From: Mucilaginibacter sp. KACC 22773
GTDB lineage: Bacteria; Bacteroidota; Bacteroidia; Sphingobacteriales; Sphingobacteriaceae
Reading direction: 5' to 3'
NCBI RefSeq assembly: GCF_028736215.1
Contig: NZ_CP117883.1
Span: 1,922,001 to 1,986,000, forward strand
DNA: 64,000 nt
Numbering within the stretch: the stretch's first letter is position 1; each line of letters opens with the position of its first letter. Of this stretch, positions 8,140-16,146 are shown one piece after another. A program made the translations under genes and the position numbers. The notes below the pieces were generated by a model. It made no database searches, had not been told where the DNA came from, and was given only the letters and a program-made list of their open reading frames with translations.

Positions 8140-9954
8140 ATGAAACGAATTATAGTAGCCTTAACGCTGGCATGTATGTTAACTGTTAGCTCATCATGCA
8201 AAAAAGGCTTTTTAGACCAGGTGCCCGATGACAGGCTTACCCTTGATGAAACCTTTAAAAACCGTAACACAGCCGAAAAGTTTTTAGCCAACGTATACTC
8301 TGCCATACCCGATGAAGCATCACAACGTTTTCCCGGATCAGACAACAGCATTGGCGAGTGGACAGGCGGATCTGATGAAGCAGAGTATGATTGGGGTTTT
8401 GTGGCCACCCAGAATATCAACAATGGCAATTACGATGCGTCCAGCGGTTTTATAAGCGGTTTTTGGACAACCTATTACCGCGGTATCCGCTCGGCCGGCA
8501 TCTTTATGGATAATGTAGATAAGGTTTCTGATATGCCTGCCTCGCTGAAAACGCAGTACAAAGCCGAAGCAAGGGCGCTACGGGCTATCTATTATTTTTG
8601 GCTGATGCGTATTTACGGCCCGGTTGTTATCACCGGTGATAAAACAATAGCCCCTGATGCTTCATTTGCCGATGTGCAATTACCCCGCAGCTCGTTTGAT
8701 GAGTGCGTAACCTATGTGACCACCGAGCTTGATGCTGCCATTGCCGATTTGCCCCTGAAAGCCGCAAATAACAATAACCTTGGCCGTATTAACAAAGCTT
8801 TTGCAACGGCAGTAAAATCGCAGGTGTTGTTGTATGCTGCCAGCCCGTTGTTTAATGGTAATACAGACTATGCCGGTATGATAAATGCCGATGGAAAAAA
8901 GCTTATTAACCAAACTTACGATGCTACCAAATGGCAAAAAGCAGCCGACGCAGCGAAAGCCTTTCTTGATCAGTTTGTACCCGGCACTTTTGATTTGTAC
9001 CGCGAAAACGATGCTTCGGGTAACTTTAGCCCATACCTGTCATGCCGCGACGTAATGCTGGTTGACTGGAACAAGGAAATCATTTACGCCAGGATTGATG
9101 CCGGCGTAACCAACAGGCAGTATGAAACCACACCTTACCACTCCGGTTATGCCGATGAGGTAAGGGGCAGCGGCGGCTTGGGCGCCACGCAAACCATGGT
9201 TGATGCCTACTTTATGGCAAACGGCCGTTCAATAACCGATAATGGTTCGGGTTATGTTGCTACCGGCTTCTCCAATTTTCAGGCACCCTATGATGATCAG
9301 GCCCGGAGTACCTATAACCAATGGACAAACCGCGAGCCGCGCTTTTATGTAGGCATTACTTATAACGGCAGCAAATGGCTAAACACCAATAGCGGCGAGG
9401 TTATTACCCAAACCTATAACACCGGCAACTCTGGCAAGCAAACTGGTGGTAATGATTATTCGCCAACGGGTTATATTGTACGCAAAAACGAGCCGATAGG
9501 CGATTGGCGCACAGGCGGCCGCTCATGGGTAATGTTAAGGCTGGCCGAAATTTATCTGAACTACGCCGAGGCTTTAAATGAAGCTTCGCCGGGCAATGCC
9601 GATATTTTAAAATATGTTAACCTTATCAGGAACCGTGCAGGCATCCCCGAATACGGTAGCCCATCACTGCCGGCACCGGCAGGGCAGGCTGCCGTTAGGG
9701 AAGCCATCAGGAAAGAGCGCCGCGTAGAACTTGCTTTTGAAAATACCCGTTTCTTTGATACCCGTCGTTGGAAAATAGCCGAAACCACCGATAACGGTCC
9801 GTTTAAGGCATTAAACATCAGCACCAATCCGCCTGAGTTTTATAACGTGGTAACATTTGAAAACCGTGTTTTTGAAAAAAGGAATTACTTTTATCCAATA
9901 CCACAAAATGATGTGGATAGCGATAAGCAACTGGTACAAAATACAGGTTGGTAA
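8140..9954 (+). CDS. SusD/RagB-family glycan-binding outer-membrane lipoprotein
   Basis: A 604-residue lipoprotein with signal peptide and lipobox SSSC (Cys20). SusD proteins form the lid on the SusC barrel and capture the glycan. TPR-like helices are seen (EARALRAIYYFWLMRIYGP near 150, RLAEIYLNYAEALNEA near 470), and the C-terminal SusD signature with RNRAGIPEY and RKERRVELAFE is followed by FFDTRRWKIAE. The C-terminal QNDVDSDKQLVQNTGW end is typical. It follows susC by 30 bases and is closed by a strong terminator, so susC-susD end the unit. Length is slightly above average for the family, consistent with ligand-specific loops. The ligand is unknown; the nearby GH78 hints at a rhamnose-containing glycan, which is inference only. 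Confidence 0.95.
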   Translation: MKRIIVALTLACMLTVSSSCKKGFLDQVPDDRLTLDETFKNRNTAEKFLANVYSAIPDEASQRFPGSDNSIGEWTGGSDEAEYDWGFVATQNINNGNYDASSGFISGFWTTYYRGIRSAGIFMDNVDKVSDMPASLKTQYKAEARALRAIYYFWLMRIYGPVVITGDKTIAPDASFADVQLPRSSFDECVTYVTTELDAAIADLPLKAANNNNLGRINKAFATAVKSQVLLYAASPLFNGNTDYAGMINADGKKLINQTYDATKWQKAADAAKAFLDQFVPGTFDLYRENDASGNFSPYLSCRDVMLVDWNKEIIYARIDAGVTNRQYETTPYHSGYADEVRGSGGLGATQTMVDAYFMANGRSITDNGSGYVATGFSNFQAPYDDQARSTYNQWTNREPRFYVGITYNGSKWLNTNSGEVITQTYNTGNSGKQTGGNDYSPTGYIVRKNEPIGDWRTGGRSWVMLRLAEIYLNYAEALNEASPGNADILKYVNLIRNRAGIPEYGSPSLPAPAGQAAVREAIRKERRVELAFENTRFFDTRRWKIAETTDNGPFKALNISTNPPEFYNVVTFENRVFEKRNYFYPIPQNDVDSDKQLVQNTGW

Positions 9955-9988
9955 CCGCACCTAAGATTTTTTCTATACCTATGAATCC

Positions 9989-10020
9989 GGGGCCGGCTGT
10001 AATGGCTGGTCCCATTTTTT
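9989..10020 (+). terminator. Rho-independent terminator after susD
   Basis: Ten-pair stem GGGGCCGGCT / GGCTGGTCCC (two G-U pairs) with a 5-base loop, followed by ATTTTTT. It lies 35 bases after the susD stop. Confidence 0.8.
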
Positions 10021-10108
10021 AATCTTTTTATCTGCCTTTATATAAGGCCTATGTGTTCATAAAGTTCTTGTGGTTCTCAATCTCTTGTAAACATTAGCTA
10101 CTGTTAAT

Positions 10109-10180
10109 TTAATAGTACTAAGTCTTAAGGTAAATTTATTCTTTTCTGACTTAGAACTTAAGACTTTCGACTCAAGACTA
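10109..10180. repeat. Dispersed palindromic repeat, family 'ATAGTACTAAG', copy 2
   Basis: Same start (TTAATAGTACTAAGT), same GACTTAGAAC core and the same GACTC-AGACTA end as 3359-3436. It sits just before the HExxH lipoprotein gene. Shorter, more decayed strings of the same GACTT/AAGACT words occur near 13995-14020 and 19392-19418. Confidence 0.6.
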
Positions 10181-10197
10181 CCCTTCATTACACTACT

Positions 10198-11133
10198 ATG
10201 AAATTTAAAAAAATAATACTGCTATGCACATTAATAACAGCAGCCACGGTGCATAATTCATGCGGTAAATCAAAAAATAATGTTGCCCCTGCGCCGGTTA
10301 CGGTTGTTAAACCCGATACCAATAAAATAGGCGTACCGCCTAAAACATGGCAGGAACATTGGTTTGAGCATAAGCTTTTGCTGCACCTGGTTTATTATGA
10401 TAAAAATACTGCCGTTTATTACGACGATAACATGGAAACTTCAGTTACCTGGCCATATAAAACCATGTCGGCTGTTTGGGCTTATGCCAAAAAAACTTAC
10501 GGCTTGTTTGGCGATTCTACAAAGCTATACTGCGTTTTTCATAAAGGTACCTATGGCGGTGGTCATCCCGCTTCGTATTTTGACGATAGCCATGATTACC
10601 GGAATACCATAGATTGCGGCCTTGATGATTGGACAGCGCCCACCGGCCAGCAAATAGGCATGCCCATTCACGAAACCGGGCACATTGTAAGCGGCGCCAG
10701 CCATGGCGTTAAAGGTTCACCATCTGACGCACTTTGGGGCGACAGCAAATTTATGGAGATTTACAACTACGATGTACTCATGAACATTGGTATGAAAGAT
10801 GAAGCAGGCCGGGTATATGATCAAATGCAGTCGCAGTACGATGATTTCCCTGTGCCGCATGTACAATGGTTCAAAAACTGGTTCTACCCAATCTATTCCA
10901 AATATGGCAAAGCCCAATTACTGAACAAATATTTCGACCTGCTGGCCAAATACTATCCCAAAAACGGTAAAGAATACGCCCATGATCTTAATTGGGGCGA
11001 GTTTATCCATTTTTGGAGCGGGGCTGCCGGTGCCAATCTGAAAGCGCAGGCCACCATTGCCTTCGGCTGGAAAGACGAATGGGAAACCCAGTTTAAACAG
11101 GCCCAGGTAGATTTTCCGAACCTGAAATATTAA
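10198..11133 (+). CDS. HExxH-containing lipoprotein, possible M60-like zinc metallopeptidase
   Basis: A 311-residue predicted lipoprotein (lipobox HNSC, Cys22). It carries a zinc-peptidase type motif HETGH at 158-162, and E187 follows 24 residues after the second His (FMEIYNYDVL). This would fit the HExxH-(8-24)-E pattern described for M60/enhancin-type gluzincins, whose members in gut bacteria cleave glycoproteins such as mucins. Two further His/Asp-rich stretches (GGGHPASYFDDSHDY, 120-134) precede the motif. The C-terminal half has NWGEFIHFWSGAAGANL. The family call rests on the motif spacing only; the rest of the domain is not recognised. It stands between susD and a barrel gene, with its own upstream repeat, so it may be an accessory protein of the glycan system. 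It could equally be a stand-alone surface peptidase. Confidence 0.55.
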   Translation: MKFKKIILLCTLITAATVHNSCGKSKNNVAPAPVTVVKPDTNKIGVPPKTWQEHWFEHKLLLHLVYYDKNTAVYYDDNMETSVTWPYKTMSAVWAYAKKTYGLFGDSTKLYCVFHKGTYGGGHPASYFDDSHDYRNTIDCGLDDWTAPTGQQIGMPIHETGHIVSGASHGVKGSPSDALWGDSKFMEIYNYDVLMNIGMKDEAGRVYDQMQSQYDDFPVPHVQWFKNWFYPIYSKYGKAQLLNKYFDLLAKYYPKNGKEYAHDLNWGEFIHFWSGAAGANLKAQATIAFGWKDEWETQFKQAQVDFPNLKY

Positions 11134-11167
11134 ACTGCCTGCGCTGTCTGTGTTTTAATCGAGTAGT

Positions 11168-11195
11168 AAAAGCAGCCCGCTTTTCTATTTTTTAC
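11168..11195 (+). terminator. Short hairpin with T-run after the HExxH lipoprotein gene
   Basis: AAAAGC / GCTTTT stem around AGCCC, followed by CTATTTTTT, about 35 bases after the stop codon. The stem is short but the T-run makes termination plausible. Confidence 0.45.
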
Positions 11196-11304
11196 CGAAA
11201 TAAAAACGATATTTTAATCAATTGGCGAAATATCGTTACGTATATATTGCTGGCTTTGTTTAATTAATTGGTTTGTAGTGATTTATGATAGGGTTCGAAT
11301 TTTG

Positions 11305-11312
11305 TAGCTTTG
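11305..11312 (+). promoter_or_regulatory. Possible -7 promoter element for the kinase-barrel gene
   Basis: TAGCTTTG is an exact TAnnTTTG match. It would give a leader of about 80 bases. The nearest TTTG upstream (11272) is farther than usual for a -33 box. Confidence 0.35.
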
Positions 11313-11400
11313 GTATGACAAACTGCCTCCAGTTTTTTTTCCGGATTGTTGAGCTCAATTCGTAAATTGAACGGAGATTGGCAACAATACCTACACTACT

Positions 11401-13983
11401 ATGTTGAAAAAACTACCATTGATCCTTTTATTCGCTGTGGGCTCCTTAGCGTCTAATGCACAAATAACCAGTAGCGCCCGCGCAAATAAAACTCAAATGA
11501 CTGGTGACAGTATTACCATAAGTGCGCATCCGGAATATGATGATGTAACCGGGGTGCATCGCTGGCTGTTTGGCGAAAACTTCCGTAAAGACTGGGCCCA
11601 GCCGGTTAAGCTGCCTATCATCCGGCTATCAAAATTTAAAGGAGGACTTTCTCCCTTAAAACAAGGTGGCGGTATGGAATCGAAATCGCTGCGGCTGGAG
11701 GATAAAGATGGAAAAGAGTGGGTGCTGCGCAGTGTAGAGAAAGCCCCGGATAAACTGCTGCCCGAAAATTTGCAGGGAACTTTTGCTGTTGACTGGATAG
11801 GAGATGAGTTTAGCGGCCAGCACCCTTATTCGGCGCTGATTGTGCCGCCGCTGGCCGATGCCGCCCGTGTGCCGCATGCCAACCCGGTGATTGGCGTTGT
11901 AGCCGATGATGCTGCTTTGGGCCAGTATAGCAAGGTTTTTACAGGTTTAATTTGCCTGTTGGAAGAACGTGAGCCGGCAGGCCCATCAGATAACACGATT
12001 AAGATGGAGCGTGCCCTAATCAAGAGCTATGACAGCAGATTAGATGGTGAAATGTTTTTGCGTGCCCGGATGCTCGATCTGTTGATAGGCGACTGGGACC
12101 GTCATGAAGATCAATGGCGATGGGCAGGCGACATTGATGGCAAGCAAAAAGCCTATTTGCCGGTACCGCGCGATAGGGACCAGGTATTTCACGTTAACCA
12201 GGGTTTGTTGCCATCCATAGCCGCGCTGCCCTGGATAGATCCCGTTTTAGGAAATTTTACTGCCGATATTCCTCACGTAAAGTATTCGATATTTAAAACA
12301 AAATTTTTGAATGCAGCGCCCGATGTGCAGTTTACCTACGCGCAGTGGATGAAGATTGTTAATGACTTTGTTAAAGCCGAAACTGATGATGTTTTGGAAG
12401 CCGGCCTTAAACTGCTGCCCAAAGAAAACTACCGGCTAAGGCATAATGAGTTGCTGGCGATATTAAAAAAACGCAGGGACAACATTCCGGCAGCCATGAG
12501 CCAATATTTTTATTTTGTAAACAGGATTGTTGATATCCGTACAACTAATAAAGACGAACTGCTTACCATTACGGGAGAGCCGGATAAAACCCTGCGGGTT
12601 AAAATTGACAAGCTTAACAAAAGCGACGATGTAAAAGGACCATATATGGATATAGCCTATGATCCGGCCATCACTAAAGAAATCAGGATTTATGTTTCGG
12701 GAGGCGACGATCATATTGCGGTTGATAACAATACGTCGCCCATCAAATTAAGGTTTGTTGATAGTACCGGCCATAAAACTTACGATATCAAAAACTCGGT
12801 AAATACCATACCTGTTTACGGCTCAAAAGATAGTATTACTTTCACCGGCAAAACCAATCGTTTAAGCAACCGCTTGTCGGCCGATACAAATGCCACCAGG
12901 TTTAGGCCAACTAATTTATATAACGTTTGGATGCCGCTGGCAACAGCTGCCATTAATGCCGATGATGGTTTTCTGTTAGGATTGGGCTTTAAGTATACGG
13001 GGTATGATGGTTTCCGCAAGTTGCCTTATGCTACCCGGCAACAATTGATGATCAGCCATGCTTTTGCTACCGATGCTTTCAGACTTAATTACAGCGGCGA
13101 ATGGGCGCAGGTTATTGGGAAAGCCGATTTTGTAATGAAAGGAAATATCCTGGCGCCCGATAATACCACCAATTTTTTTGGCCGCGGAAACGAAACCGTA
13201 TTAGTTAAAAGCGAAGGATACCGCAAATATTACAGGGCAAGGTTTAACACCCTGGAATTTGACGCTGCGTTACGCTGGCAAACCGGCAAAGGAAGCTTTT
13301 TTAGCGCAGGGCCATCTGCACAGTACTATCACTACAGCCCCGACGATAACACGGGCAGGTTTATTTCGCAGCCATCGCTTATCAACTCCTATGATAGTGC
13401 AAGTGTAAATAAAAACAAAACCCACCTGGGTTTGATGCTGAATTTTACAAGCAATAAACGCAATAACAACGTATTGCCATTTAAAGGGTACTATTTTGAA
13501 GTTACTTTAACCGGGTACAAGGGGCTTAATGATTATTCAAAAGCTTTTGTGCAAATTAAACCCGAGTTTACATACTATCTGCCACTGGATGCCAAAGGAA
13601 ACATCGTACTATCCGACCGCATAGGCGGCGGCATCAGCTTTGGCAAACCGGCGTTTTATCAATCCATGTTCCTGGGTGGCCAGGGGAACCTTTTGGGATA
13701 CCTGCAAAATAGGTTTGCCGGGCAAAATATGTTTTTTAATAACCTGCAGGGCCGGGTGAAAATTGCCGATATAGCCAGTTATATTTTACCGGGACAATTA
13801 GGCATTACCGGTTTTTATGATACCGGCAGGGTATGGGTCAGTGGCGAACACTCCGATAAATGGCACACAGGCGCAGGTGGTGGTCTCTATTTTGCACCCG
13901 CAAGTTTAACCGTATTGCAGCTGCTTGCCGGGCACTCCGAAGAAGGCTGGTATCCCTATATATCGCTTAATTTCAGGTTGTGA
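11401..13983 (+). CDS. Outer-membrane protein: kinase-like N-terminal domain fused to an Omp85/BamA-type beta-barrel
   Basis: An 860-residue exported protein (signal peptide 1-20). The C-terminal half (about 520-860) reads as a 16-strand Omp85-like surface-antigen barrel: it has repeated amphipathic strands, the glycine-rich FLGGQGNLLGY loop near 755 and a terminal strand ending ISLNFRL. The N-terminal 400 residues contain GDWDRHEDQW (230-239) and PVPRDRDQVF (254-263). These look like the catalytic loop (DRHxxN/E/Q) and metal-binding Asp motif of HipA/FAM20-like atypical kinases. A glycine-rich turn (GGGMESKSLRLED) and a strand with Arg110 (WVLRSV) stand where the ATP-binding loop and Lys would be. 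The barrel is a family-level call; the kinase relationship is inference from motifs. The usual POTRA repeats are not obvious. Stand-alone gene with its own promoter candidate and downstream hairpin. Confidence 0.7.
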   Translation: MLKKLPLILLFAVGSLASNAQITSSARANKTQMTGDSITISAHPEYDDVTGVHRWLFGENFRKDWAQPVKLPIIRLSKFKGGLSPLKQGGGMESKSLRLEDKDGKEWVLRSVEKAPDKLLPENLQGTFAVDWIGDEFSGQHPYSALIVPPLADAARVPHANPVIGVVADDAALGQYSKVFTGLICLLEEREPAGPSDNTIKMERALIKSYDSRLDGEMFLRARMLDLLIGDWDRHEDQWRWAGDIDGKQKAYLPVPRDRDQVFHVNQGLLPSIAALPWIDPVLGNFTADIPHVKYSIFKTKFLNAAPDVQFTYAQWMKIVNDFVKAETDDVLEAGLKLLPKENYRLRHNELLAILKKRRDNIPAAMSQYFYFVNRIVDIRTTNKDELLTITGEPDKTLRVKIDKLNKSDDVKGPYMDIAYDPAITKEIRIYVSGGDDHIAVDNNTSPIKLRFVDSTGHKTYDIKNSVNTIPVYGSKDSITFTGKTNRLSNRLSADTNATRFRPTNLYNVWMPLATAAINADDGFLLGLGFKYTGYDGFRKLPYATRQQLMISHAFATDAFRLNYSGEWAQVIGKADFVMKGNILAPDNTTNFFGRGNETVLVKSEGYRKYYRARFNTLEFDAALRWQTGKGSFFSAGPSAQYYHYSPDDNTGRFISQPSLINSYDSASVNKNKTHLGLMLNFTSNKRNNNVLPFKGYYFEVTLTGYKGLNDYSKAFVQIKPEFTYYLPLDAKGNIVLSDRIGGGISFGKPAFYQSMFLGGQGNLLGYLQNRFAGQNMFFNNLQGRVKIADIASYILPGQLGITGFYDTGRVWVSGEHSDKWHTGAGGGLYFAPASLTVLQLLAGHSEEGWYPYISLNFRL

Positions 13984-14061
13984 CCTGGTGTTAGTTATAA
14001 GTCTTTAGTTCTGGGTCGCTGTTTAAATGTGATTTAGAATATTTATGTATTAAGCAAAAAG

Positions 14062-14090
14062 CAATGCCGTTGGCTTAGCCAACGGCATTG
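14062..14090. terminator. Perfect 13-bp hairpin, probable bidirectional terminator
   Basis: CAATGCCGTTGGC / GCCAACGGCATTG with a 3-base TTA loop. It stands between the barrel gene (+) and the convergent secreted-protein gene (-), with A-rich sequence on the left and modest T content on the right. Confidence 0.6.
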
Positions 14091-14211
14091 AATAAACTTC
14101 ATTTTTAAACAGATCTAAGTAGCAGTTTAAAAATAAAAAACTGATCGTTATTGCTTCATACCTACGCACATGTGTTGGAATTTACAAAACATTCGCTTGA
14201 ACGCAGGCTAC

Positions 14212-14382
14212 GACTCACCCGGTCGAGGCTACGCCAGACCACCCTCTCTTCACCTGCGGTGGAAAGAGGGTAGTGGTATTTTATTTGTTGATAATAAGGT
14301 AATTAAGAAATGTAAATTTCCAAGTCCCTCTTTCCGGCAAAGCCGAAGAGAGGGTGGCGGGCGCAGCCTCGCCGGGTGAGTC
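14212..14382. repeat. Dispersed long palindrome, family 'GACTCACCC...CCCTCTC', copy A
   Basis: The outer arms, about 40 bases each (GACTCACCCGG... and ...CCGGGTGAGTC), are imperfect complements. Inside are two smaller hairpins built on CCCTCTC/GAGAGGG: one at about 14242-14270 and one at 14326-14354 with a perfect GGC-AAA-GCC tip. A second copy with the same right half (CCCTCTTTCCG...GAAGAGAGGGTG...GGGTGAGTCTTCG) is at 47127-47350. The arrangement resembles a non-autonomous (MITE- or REP-like) element. No coding capacity of note. The rest of 13984-14488 holds only the hairpin at 14062 and AT-rich sequence. Confidence 0.65.
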
Positions 14383-14488
14383 TTCGCCACCATGCGAGAT
14401 ACGTTGTTGTCCCTTCATAAAAGCATAAAAACATTAGCAAACCAAATTTAAACAGATCTAAGAAATAACTCTCTCGATGATTGTTGCA

Positions 14489-15490
14489 TTACGGAGTGCA
14501 AATCGTTTTTAGTTTTTTGCTATAATCTGCATTTAGCGGCTCGTTGGTTTGGGCAAGCCGCTGTGATCCTACGTTGGCAGGGCAGGCAATGCCTTTAGGG
14601 CCGTCATAAACCAGGTCGGGTTTGGTATTAATCAATTCTTTAGGTACATATATCTGTACGTTGGTAACCGAATATCCCCTCGGAAAATAACGGATATAAT
14701 AACCATCCGGGTGTAACGACCATATGCCCGATGGCACTTCCGGATCAGGTTGCGGAGCTATGCCGGCCAGCATGGCGTACTTTTCCATTTCTTCATATGA
14801 TGCGTTGCCCGATGCAGCCAGCTGGCGGATGTTATTCTCGGCCTCAAAAACACTTTGGGCGGCGGGTGGCAGCTGGTCTTTGGCTTTTGCTATCAGGCCT
14901 GCCGGAAGTACGCCCAATGCGCCACCCTCCAGCATAAGCAGTTCCTGCGGAGATAATAGGGTGGTTGCTGTTAGTTTAATATCTGTACCAAAATCGGCAA
15001 AACGGGTACGGGCAATTATTGCCCAAAGTAATACCTGTATACTGCGCTGTTTTACTTCGGGATGTTTTTCTGCATTTTTAAGTATCAGTATTACAACATC
15101 AGCCTTGGGGCCCAATACCGGTGCCAGCATATAGCCGTCGCCGGTACTTGGGCCATGTGTACCGGCATGCAGGCAATAACTTTTATTGGTCATTTCAAAA
15201 AAGCCGGCGCATAGTTTAAAACCGCCACCGGGCGCTTTGGGTAAAAGATACAACGGATCGGGTTGCTGCCCTTCAATAAATGATGGTGGTTTAGAACCTG
15301 TTTTGTTTACATCTTTAAAACTGGTTGTAATGGCCTGTGGCTGTTTCAGGATTTTGTTTAAACCACCACCCGAGGCTATTTCGGTGCCTTTATCCAATAT
15401 TTTTTTACCAAGCCCTCCAAATTGGGCCTGGGCGGCAGCAACGTAAATCATAAATGCGACGAGTGTGGTAATCTTTTTTTGTATTTTCAT
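14489..15490 (-). CDS. Secreted protein of unknown function
   Basis: A 333-residue protein with a clear signal peptide (about 1-22, ending AAAQAQ) and a glycine-rich segment right after it (FGGLGKKILDKG, SGGGLNK). I do not recognise a family. Visible phrases: a conserved-looking GGGFKLCAGFFEMTNKSYC with paired cysteines near 95-110, then GTHGPSTGDGYMLAP. A helical middle (LWAIIARTRFADFGTDIKL, PQELLMLEGGALG) follows, and the C-terminal part has SGIWSLHPDGYYIRYFPRG and a terminal Cys. The protein is probably periplasmic or released; no membrane span or lipobox. It stands alone: transcribed away from the sugar operon and convergent with the kinase-barrel gene. The ATG start is supported by the signal peptide. 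Confidence 0.75.
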   Translation of the reverse strand: MKIQKKITTLVAFMIYVAAAQAQFGGLGKKILDKGTEIASGGGLNKILKQPQAITTSFKDVNKTGSKPPSFIEGQQPDPLYLLPKAPGGGFKLCAGFFEMTNKSYCLHAGTHGPSTGDGYMLAPVLGPKADVVILILKNAEKHPEVKQRSIQVLLWAIIARTRFADFGTDIKLTATTLLSPQELLMLEGGALGVLPAGLIAKAKDQLPPAAQSVFEAENNIRQLAASGNASYEEMEKYAMLAGIAPQPDPEVPSGIWSLHPDGYYIRYFPRGYSVTNVQIYVPKELINTKPDLVYDGPKGIACPANVGSQRLAQTNEPLNADYSKKLKTICTP

Positions 15491-15579
15491 AAGTAGCAGG
15501 ATGTTTAGATACCGCTAAATTAACTAAAACAATATTAATCTAATACTACAATTAAGTCTGTTTTTTTTCAACGTTAAAG

Positions 15580-15744
15580 GTGGCATTAGCGTTGCTACCA
15601 TTGCCGGATATATTGATCAACAGCAATACTAACGGAAAATATGGGATTTGTTGCCATGATCTGTCCGACCTGGATTTAAGTTCAATAGATGTTTTTAAAA
15701 ATGATGAAGGTAAAATATACCTTATCCTTAACGTAGAATCTTAA
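15580..15744 (+). CDS. Possible small open frame or gene remnant (54 codons)
   Basis: A GTG-initiated frame ending in SIDVFKNDEGKIYLILNVES. The last 35 codons have protein-like composition (SDLDLSSIDVFKNDEGKIYL), unlike typical random frames, but the first 20 do not, and no ATG is available. It could be the tail of a decayed gene. It runs towards and nearly meets the SMR gene on the other strand. Weak evidence. Confidence 0.2.
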   Translation: MALALLPLPDILINSNTNGKYGICCHDLSDLDLSSIDVFKNDEGKIYLILNVES

Positions 15745-15766
15745 AGTACTTCAAACGGTCGATTTG

Positions 15767-16144
15767 TTATTTCACTTCCGCTCCGAAAAACTTCAGTCCT
15801 AATATTCCGCTCATAATCAGTGTCATAAAAAATACCTCCATCCAGGATAGTTTCTGGTGAAAGATAGCCATTTCGGCAATTTTGATGAGTACAAGGGTAA
15901 TGGCTGTCCACACGGCATAGGCCACCGCCGTGGGCACCAACTTGATGGCCAGCGAGAAGAAATAGATGTTGCCTATCCCGAACAGTACGTAGCCGGCAAA
16001 AGGCAGCCAAACAGGTAAGCCGTATTGTAAGCTTAAAGCCGAATGCCAGCGCAGGGCTTTCAGATCGCTGAATTTCATGAACTTGAGCGAAAATGTCCAG
16101 GCGGCTTCAAATGCGGCTGCTATGATGAGGTATATCCAGGCCAA
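15767..16144 (-). CDS. Small multidrug resistance (SMR/EmrE)-family membrane protein
   Basis: A 125-residue, four-helix membrane protein. The membrane-embedded glutamate of the SMR family is present as E13 in AAAFEAAWTFSLKFM, followed by the family pattern AIKLVPTAVAYAVWTAI in helix 3. SMR proteins exchange protons for cationic compounds or guanidinium; some relatives move lipid-linked sugars. Translation appears to begin at a TTG two bases after the upstream stop codon, with no ATG nearby, which suggests translational coupling. It is the last gene of the nine-gene sugar operon, so a role in export or flipping of a product is possible but unproven; simple drug or guanidinium export is the default. 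A slightly longer loop between helices 1 and 2 than in EmrE is visible. Confidence 0.8.
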   Translation of the reverse strand: MAWIYLIIAAAFEAAWTFSLKFMKFSDLKALRWHSALSLQYGLPVWLPFAGYVLFGIGNIYFFSLAIKLVPTAVAYAVWTAITLVLIKIAEMAIFHQKLSWMEVFFMTLIMSGILGLKFFGAEVK

Positions 16145-16146
16145 TG

